Shown here: positions 57,399 through 64,000 of the stretch, in pieces | How positions within the stretch are numbered: the stretch's first letter is position 1 | Layout of the letters: each line of letters begins with the position of its first letter | Made by a program: the position numbers and the translations under genes | From: Globodera rostochiensis | Taxonomy: Eukaryota; Nematoda; Chromadorea; Rhabditida; Heteroderidae | Reading direction: 5' to 3' | Length of the DNA: 64,000 nt | NCBI GenBank assembly: GCA_018350325.1 | Contig: JAEVLN010000016.1 | Location: forward strand, 1,038,693 to 1,102,692 | Notes under the pieces: generated by a model | The model's input: the letters and a program-made list of their open reading frames with translations, nothing else | Told to the model about the DNA's origin: nothing | Database searches by the model: none

Positions 57399-57615
57399 TT
57401 GTTGTTGCTAATCCAAATGATTTTTTGATTTAATGAGCTGAACACTGAAAAATGGAATATTTAATAATATAAAAAAAATCGTATTCTGAGGGGGGGCAGA
57501 CAAATGGCAATCGAAGTGAGGCGAAAAAAAGTCTATTCGAATGATTGTGAAGCAAATGTGGGAGAGGGAGTAACTATTTGAATTTATGAGCGATGGATCG
57601 ATGAGGGTAGACACA
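57399..57615 (-). promoter_or_regulatory. Conserved 5' flank and leader of F-box gene H
   Basis: The minus strand matches the flank of gene G (50161-50405). It includes TTCGAATAGACTTTTTTTCG, TCACTTCGATTGCC and a CATTTTTCAGTGTTCAGC acceptor about 50 bp before the ATG. It probably carries the promoter and a spliced-leader site (inference). Confidence 0.5.
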
Positions 57616-58366
57616 AAAATCGATAACCGTTAATCGGTCGCCTGATGAGCCAGAGAAGAGAAAACTATTTGGCACATTTGTACAACCAATAAATAAAAGA
57701 CGCGAAATTCGGAATTTTCTCAGAAATGCAAAAAGGCACAAATTATAGTGCGGGCATGGATAAAATTTTATGCAAAAAACAACTACAGTATGGCCAGAAA
57801 GATAGGCCACAAAATTTCCTACAAATTTGCCTGCGCACAAAATATTAGCATAGTGCGCAAATATTGCACGAGAAAATAAATATAGGGAATTGTGGAATAT
57901 GAATTAGCTTTAAACACATAAATTTGTCTGTGTTTAATAACCGGAAAAATTATGAATAAACATCGAGTAAGGGCAGATTCCGTCCGTGTGAGGGTTTTTA
58001 CACGGCCCTTGAGCCGCGATAAATGGTTTTGTTTTTAAAAAGTCTTGACTCAGAATGATTTTACAAAAAAAAAAAGTCAATTTCCGGTTGGGCCAAAAAT
58101 CAATAGAAATTCATATGCACAATGTTGATCAGCCACCTTTTCGTTGAGATCCGAAACCTCAAAACACAGACAGATCGGAACCTTAAACCTGATTTAAACA
58201 GAGCCTTTTATCAAATTTAACCAACAAAAAATCAACAATAAATGGAATAGGGTCATTTTCGTCCCGCCACCCGCGGTTAGCCATCGCAGCCGTTAGTTTT
58301 TGCTGTTGAAGGATTGATTAATTCCTTTATATTTCTTTCACTTTTACCCCACGTATCGCTGCTATT
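57616..58366. other. Intergenic AT-rich stretch
   Basis: No gene. Words AACCTGATTTAAACAGAGCC near 58184 are a decayed copy of the F-box 3' flank, and CCACCCGCGGTTAGCCATCG near 58268 is a fragment of the GGTTAACCG MITE family. Confidence 0.45.
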
Positions 58367-58650
58367 TGGTTCACGTATATTGGTTTCCCGTTCCGGAAAG
58401 GAGGAAACCGGGTTTAATTCACGTTTTTTTGGCTTCCTGTTCCGGAAAGGAGGAAACCGGGTTTAATTCACGTATTTTTGGCTTCCTGTTCCGGAAAGGA
58501 GAAAACCGGGTTTGGTTCATGTACATAGCTTACCGTTCCGGAAAGGAGAAAACCGGGTTTGGTTCACGTATAGTGGCTTCCCGTTCCGGAAAAGAGAAAA
58601 CCGGATTTAATTAACCCGTATTTTTGGCTTCCTGTTCCGGAAAGGGAAGT
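58367..58650. repeat. Minisatellite, about 48-bp unit
   Basis: Five to six tandem units with GTTCCGGAAAGGAG, AAACCGGGTTTAATTCACG and TTGGCTTCC. The unit length is close to a multiple of three, so one frame stays open (58366-58614), but I do not regard it as a gene. Confidence 0.85.
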
Positions 58651-58685
58651 TTTCTTTTTTCCCTTTCTTTTTTCCCTCTTCGTTA

Positions 58686-61600
58686 GGAAAATTTTATTTT
58701 TTGGATAAATAGTGTGCTAAAAAGAGAGAGTCAGACGGCGAGAGTAATTTGGGCAAGAATGCACCCCATCTTAAAATTGTTTTAGTTTAATTTTTGAAAA
58801 TTTTATTTTTTGGAGAAATAGTGTGCTAAAAAGAAAGAGTCAGACGGCGAGAGTAATTTGGGCAAGAATGCACCCCATCTTAAAATTGTTTTAGTTTAAT
58901 TTTTGAAAATTTTATTTTATGGAGAAATAGTGTACTAAAAAGAGAGAGTCAGACGGCGAGAGCAATTTGGGCAAGAATGCACCCCATCTAAAAATTGTTT
59001 TAGTTTAATTTTTGAAAATTTTATTTTTTGGAGAAATAGTGTACTAAAAAGAGAGAGTCAGACGGCGAGAGTAATTTGCACAAGACTGCACCCCATCTAA
59101 CAATTGTTTTAGTTTAATTTTTGAAAATTTTATTTTTTGGAGAAATAGTGTGCAAGAGAGAGTCAGACGGCGAGAGTAATTTGGGCAAGAATGCACCCCA
59201 TCTTAAATTTGTTTTAGTTTAATTATTGAAAATTTTATTTTTTGGAGAAATAGTGTACTAAAAAGAGAGAGTCAGACGGCGAGAGTAATTTGGGCAAGAC
59301 TGCACCCCATCTAACAATTGTTTTAGTTTAATTTTTGAAAATTTTATTTTTTGGAGAAATAGTGTACTAAAAAGAGAGAGTCAGACGGCGAGAGTAATTT
59401 GAGCAAGAATGCACCCCATCTAAAAATTGTTTTAGTTTAATTTTTGAAAATTTTATTTTATGAAGAAATAGTGTGCTAAAAAGAGAGAGTCAGACGGCGA
59501 GAGTAATTTGGGCAAGAATGCACCCCATCTTAAAATTGTTTTAGTTTAATTTTTGAAAATTTTATTTTTTTGGAGAAATAGTGTGCTAAAAAGAGAGAGT
59601 CAGACGGCGAGTGTAATTTGGGCAAGAATGCACCCCATCTTAAAATTGTTTTAGTTTAATTTTTGAAAAGTTATTTTTTGGAGAAATAGTGTGCTAAAAA
59701 GAGAGAGTCAGACGGCGAGAGTAATTTGGGCAAGAATGCACCCCATCTTAAAATTGTTTTAGTTTAATTTTTGAAAATTTTATTTTTTGGAGAAATAGTG
59801 TGCTAAAAAGAGAGAGTCAGACGGCGAGAGTAATTTGGACAAGAATGCACCCCATCTTAAAATTGTTTTAGTTTAATTTTTGAAAAGTTATTTTTTGGAG
59901 AAATAGTGTGCTAAAAAGAGAGAGTCAGACGGCGAGAGTAATTTGGGCAAGAATGCACCCCATCTTAAAATTGTTTTAGTTTAATTTTTGAAAATTTTAT
60001 TTTTTGGAGAAATAGTGTGCTAAAAAGAGAGAGTCAGACGGCGAGAGTAATTTGGGCAAGAATGCACCCCATCTAAAAATTGTATTAGTTTAATTTTTGA
60101 AAATTTTATTTTTTGGAGAAATAGTGTGCTAAAAAGAGAGAGTCAGACGGCGAGAGTAATTTGGACAAGAATGCACCCCATCTAAAAATTGTTTTAGTTT
60201 AATTTTTGAAAATTTTATTTTTTGGAGAAATAGTGTACTAAAAAGAGAGAGTCAGACGGCGAGAGTAATTTGGGCAAGAATACTAAAAATTGTTTTAGTT
60301 TAATTATTGAAAATTTTATTTTTTGGAGAAATAGTGTACTAAAAAGAGAGAGTCAGACGGCGAGAGTAATTTGGGCAAGACTGCACCCCATCTTAAAATT
60401 GTTTTAGTTTAATTTTTGAAAATTTTATTTTTTGGAGAAATAGTGTGCTAAAAAGAGAGAGTCAGACGGCGAGAGTAATTTGGGCAAGAATGCACCCCAT
60501 CTAAAAATTGTATTAGTTTAATTTTTGAAAATTTTATTTTTTGGAGAAATAGTGTGCTAAAAAGAGAGAGTCAGACGGCGAGTGTAATTTGGGCAAGAAT
60601 GCACCCCATCTAAAAATTGTTTTAGTTTAATTTTTGAAAATTTTATTTTTTGGAGAAATAGTGTACTAAAAAGAGAGAGTCAGACGGCGAGAGTAATTTG
60701 GGCAAGAATACTAAAAATTGTTTTAGTTTAATTATTGAAAATTTTATTTTTTGGAGAAATAGTGTGCTAAAAAGAGAGAGTCAGACGGCGAGAGTAATTT
60801 GGGCAAGAATGCACCCCATCTTAAATTTGTTTTAGTTTAATTATTGAAAATTTTATTTTTTGGAGAAATAGTGTACTAAAAAGAGAGAGTCAGACGGCGA
60901 GAGTAATTTGGGCAAGACTGCACCCCATCTAACAATTGTTTTAGTTTAATTTTTGAAAATTTTATTTTTTGGAGAAATAGTGTACTAAAAAGAGAGAGTC
61001 AGACGGCGAGAGTAATTTGGGCAAGACTGCACCCCATCTAACAATTGTTTTAGTTTAATTTTTGAAAATTTTATTTTTTGGAGAAATAGTGTGCTAAAAA
61101 GAGAGAGTCAGACGGCGAGAGTAATTTGGGCAAGAATGCACCCCATCTTAAATTTGTTTTAGTTTAATTATTGAAAATTTTATTTTTTGGAGAAATAGTG
61201 TACTAAAAAGAGAGAGTCAGACGGCGAGAGTAATTTGGGCAAGACTGCACCCCATCAACAATTGTTTTAGTTTAATCTTTGAAAATTTTATTTTTTGGAG
61301 AAATAGTGTACTAAAAAGAGAGAGTCAGACGGCGAGAGTAATTTGGGCAAGACTGCACCCCATCTAACAATTGTTTTAGTTTAATTTTTGAAAATTTTAT
61401 TTTTTGGAGAAATAGTGTGCAAGAGAGAGTCAGACGGCGAGAGTAATTTGGGCAAGAATGCACCCCATCTTAAATTTGTTTTAGTTTAATTATTGAAAAT
61501 TTTATTTTTTGGAGAAATAGTGTACTAAAAAGAGAGAGTCAGACGGCGAGAGTAATTTGGGCAAGACTGCACCCCATCTAACAATTGTTTTAGTTTAATT

Positions 61601-63811
61601 TTTGAAAATTTTATTTTTTGGAGAAATAGTGTACTAAAAAGAGAGAGTCAGACGGCGAGAGTAATTTGGGCAAGAATGCACCCCATCTTAAAATTGTTTT
61701 AGTTTAATTTTTGAAAAGTTATTTTTTGGAGAAATAGTGTGCTAAAAAGAGAGAGTCAGACGGCGAGAGTAATTTGGGCAAGAATGCACCCCATCTTAAA
61801 ATTGTTTTAGTTTAATTTTTGAAAATTTTATTTTTTTGGAGAAATAGTGTGCTAAAAAGAGAGAGTCAGACGGCGAGAGTAATTTGGACAAGAATGCACC
61901 CCATCTTAAAATTGTTTTAGTTTAATTTTTGAAAAGTTATTTTTTGGAGAAATAGTGTGCTAAAAAGAGAGAGTCAGACGGCGAGAGTAATTTGGGCAAG
62001 AATGCACCCCATCTTAAAATTGTTTTAGTTTAATTTTTGAAAATTTTATTTTTTGGAGAAATAGTGTGCTAAAAAGAGAGAGTCAGACGGCGAGAGTAAT
62101 TTGGGCAAGAATGCACCCCATCTAAAAATTGTATTAGTTTAATTTTTGAAAATTTTATTTTTTGGAGAAATAGTGTGCTAAAAAGAGAGAGTCAGACGGC
62201 GAGAGTAATTTGGACAAGAATGCACCCCATCTAACATTTGTTTTAGTTTAATTTTTGAAAATTTTATTTTATGGAGAAATAGTGTACTAAAAAGAGAGAG
62301 TTAGACGGCGAGAGTAATTTGGGCAAGAATGCACCCCATCTTAAAATTGTTTTAGTTTAATTTTTGAAAATTTTACTTTTTGGAGAAATAGTGTACTAAA
62401 AAGAGAGAGTCAGACGGCGAGAGTAATTTGGGCAAGACTACACCCCATCTAAAAATTGTTTTAGTTTAATTTTTGAAAATTTTATTTTTTGGAGAAATAG
62501 TGTACTAAAAAGAGAGAGTCAGACGGCGAGAGTAATTTGGGCAAGAATACTAAAAATTGTTTTAGTTTAATTATTGAAAATTTTATTTTTTGGAGAAATA
62601 GTGTGCTAAAAAGAGAGAGTCAGACGGCGAGTGTAATTTGGGCAAGAATGCACCCCATCTAAAAATTGTTTTAGTTTAATTTTTGAAAATTTTATTTTTT
62701 GGAGAAATAGTGTACTAAAAAGAGAGAGTCAGACGGCGAGAGTAATTTGGGCAAGAATACTAAAAATTGTTTTAGTTTAATTATTGAAAATTTTATTTTT
62801 TGGAGAAATAGTGTACTAAAAAGAGAGAGTCAGACGGCGAGAGTAATTTGGGCAAGACTGCACCCCATCTAACAATTGTTTTAGTTTAATTTTTGAAAAT
62901 TTTATTTTTTGGAGAAATAGTGTACTAAAAAGAGAGAGTCAGACGGCGAGAGTAATTTGGGCAAGACTGCACCCCATCTAACAATTGTTTTAGTTTAATT
63001 TTTGAAAATTTTATTTTTTGGAGAAATAGTGTGCTAAAAAGAGAGAGTCAGACGGCGAGAGTAATTTGGGCAAGAATGCACCCCATCTTAAATTTGTTTT
63101 AGTTTAATTATTGAAAATTTTATTTTTTGGAGAAATAGTGTACTAAAAAGAGAGAGTCAGACGGCGAGAGTAATTTGGGCAAGACTGCACCCCATCAACA
63201 ATTGTTTTAGTTTAATCTTTGAAAATTTTATTTTTTGGAGAAATAGTGTACTAAAAAGAGAGAGTCAGACGGCGAGAGTAATTTGGGCAAGACTGCACCC
63301 CATCTAACAATTGTTTTAGTTTAATTTTTGAAAATTTTATTTTTTGGAGAAATAGTGTGCAAGAGAGAGTCAGACGGCGAGAGTAATTTGGGCAAGAATG
63401 CACCCCATCTTAAATTTGTTTTAGTTTAATTATTGAAAATTTTATTTTTTGGAGAAATAGTGTACTAAAAAGAGAGAGTCAGACGGCGAGAGTAATTTGG
63501 GCAAGACTGCACCCCATCTAACAATTGTTTTAGTTTAATTTTTGAAAATTTTATTTTTTGGAGAAATAGTGTACTAAAAAGAGAGAGTCAGACGGCGAGA
63601 GTAATTTGGGCAAGAATGCACCCCATCTTAAAATTGTTTTAGTTTAATTTTTGAAAATTTTATTTTTTGGAGAAATAGTGTGCTAAAAAGAGAGAGTCAG
63701 ACGGCGAGTGTAATTTGGGCAAGAAAGCACCCCATCTTAAAATTGTTTTAGTTTAATTTTTGAAAATTTTATTTTTTGGAGAAATAGTGTACTAAAAAGA
63801 GAGAGTCAGAC
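58686..63811 (-). repeat. Satellite array A6, inverted orientation
   Basis: About 47 monomers of the same satellite, reverse-complemented relative to A1-A5. A long-range period is clear: the deletion variants GTGTGCAAGAGAG (61417, 63357) and CCATCAACAATTG (61253, 63193) both recur 1,940 bp apart, with the intervening variants in the same order. Short variant monomers lacking TGCACCCCATC (for example 60279, 60709, 62549, 62759) mark the same blocks. Confidence 0.97.
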
Positions 63812-64000
63812 AGACATGAAAAACTTGTATATTGTTTGAATCAGAAAAAAACGAGTTGATTAAAAAACGTGTGATTTCGTCCAACCAAAAAAAGAAATGA
63901 AAAACGTGTCATCGTCATCTATAATATTTAAAAGTTTAAAAAAATCCACTAACTAAAATTTGCAGCTTTTTGAAAAAATTTTGCGATTCGCTCTATTTGC
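63812..64000. other. Right edge, no feature recognised
   Basis: AT-rich non-repetitive sequence after the last monomer. The window ends before any feature can be identified. Confidence 0.4.

Noticed and set aside
58366..58614. An 82-codon ORF in the minisatellite
   Set aside because: Open only because the 48-bp unit is a multiple of three; composition is repeat-driven and it has no flanking gene structure.

Overview
The window looks like accessory sequence from a plant-parasitic cyst nematode, most likely Globodera or a close relative. This is inferred from protein families, not from a database search. The genes have short introns with nematode-type TTTTCAG or TTTTTAG acceptors. They belong to families I know as expanded in Globodera/Heterodera: SPRY-domain proteins of the RBP/SPRYSEC type, a large F-box-like family, and BTB-BACK proteins. 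No prokaryotic, organellar or viral gene was seen.

Layout. (1) 1-4789: satellite of about 109-bp monomers. (2) 4790-9287: nested hAT-like MITEs, a foldback element, tRNA-like SINE relics and a decayed zinc-finger gene. (3) 9960-37130: a segmental amplification. The modules are F-box-like gene (minus), SPRY gene (plus), a secreted Cys-rich gene with PGHTE repeats (called X here), a satellite array, a 5'-truncated BTB-BACK gene, and a short convergent minus-strand exon. The order is [Fbox-SPRY-X-sat-BTB][X-sat-BTB][Fbox-SPRY-X-sat-BTB], so X and BTB occur three times and Fbox/SPRY twice, nearly identical. (4) 37130-41830: F-box relics, an intact-looking four-finger C2H2 zinc-finger gene (minus) and the 5' part of an F-box gene. 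(5) 41835-45237: satellite with a 328-bp higher-order period, flanked on both sides by F-box fragments on the same strand. (6) 45240-51780: F-box fragment, a long coiled-coil plus SPRY gene, and two divergent F-box pseudogenes. (7) 51780-54745: MITEs, a foldback element and SINE modules. (8) 55272-57398: a complete five-exon F-box-like gene (minus) with a Merlin-type transposon in intron 1. (9) 58367-58650: minisatellite. (10) 58686-63811: the same satellite in inverted orientation.

How the genes relate. F-box, BTB-BACK and SPRY proteins of the RanBPM type are all, as families, connected with ubiquitin-ligase substrate recruitment; whether these particular copies act that way is inference. 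X encodes a predicted signal peptide, two related Cys-rich segments each ending in Cys-Asn, a variable PGHTE pentapeptide array, and a hydrophobic C-terminus that resembles a GPI signal. It is the most novel-looking gene and the one amplified with the satellite. Most other copies are broken by frameshifts, deletions or truncation. The best intact candidates are the F-box-like gene at 55272-57398, the zinc-finger gene at 39645-40505, X copy 3, and (apart from two homopolymer frameshifts) the SPRY gene at 46884-49119.
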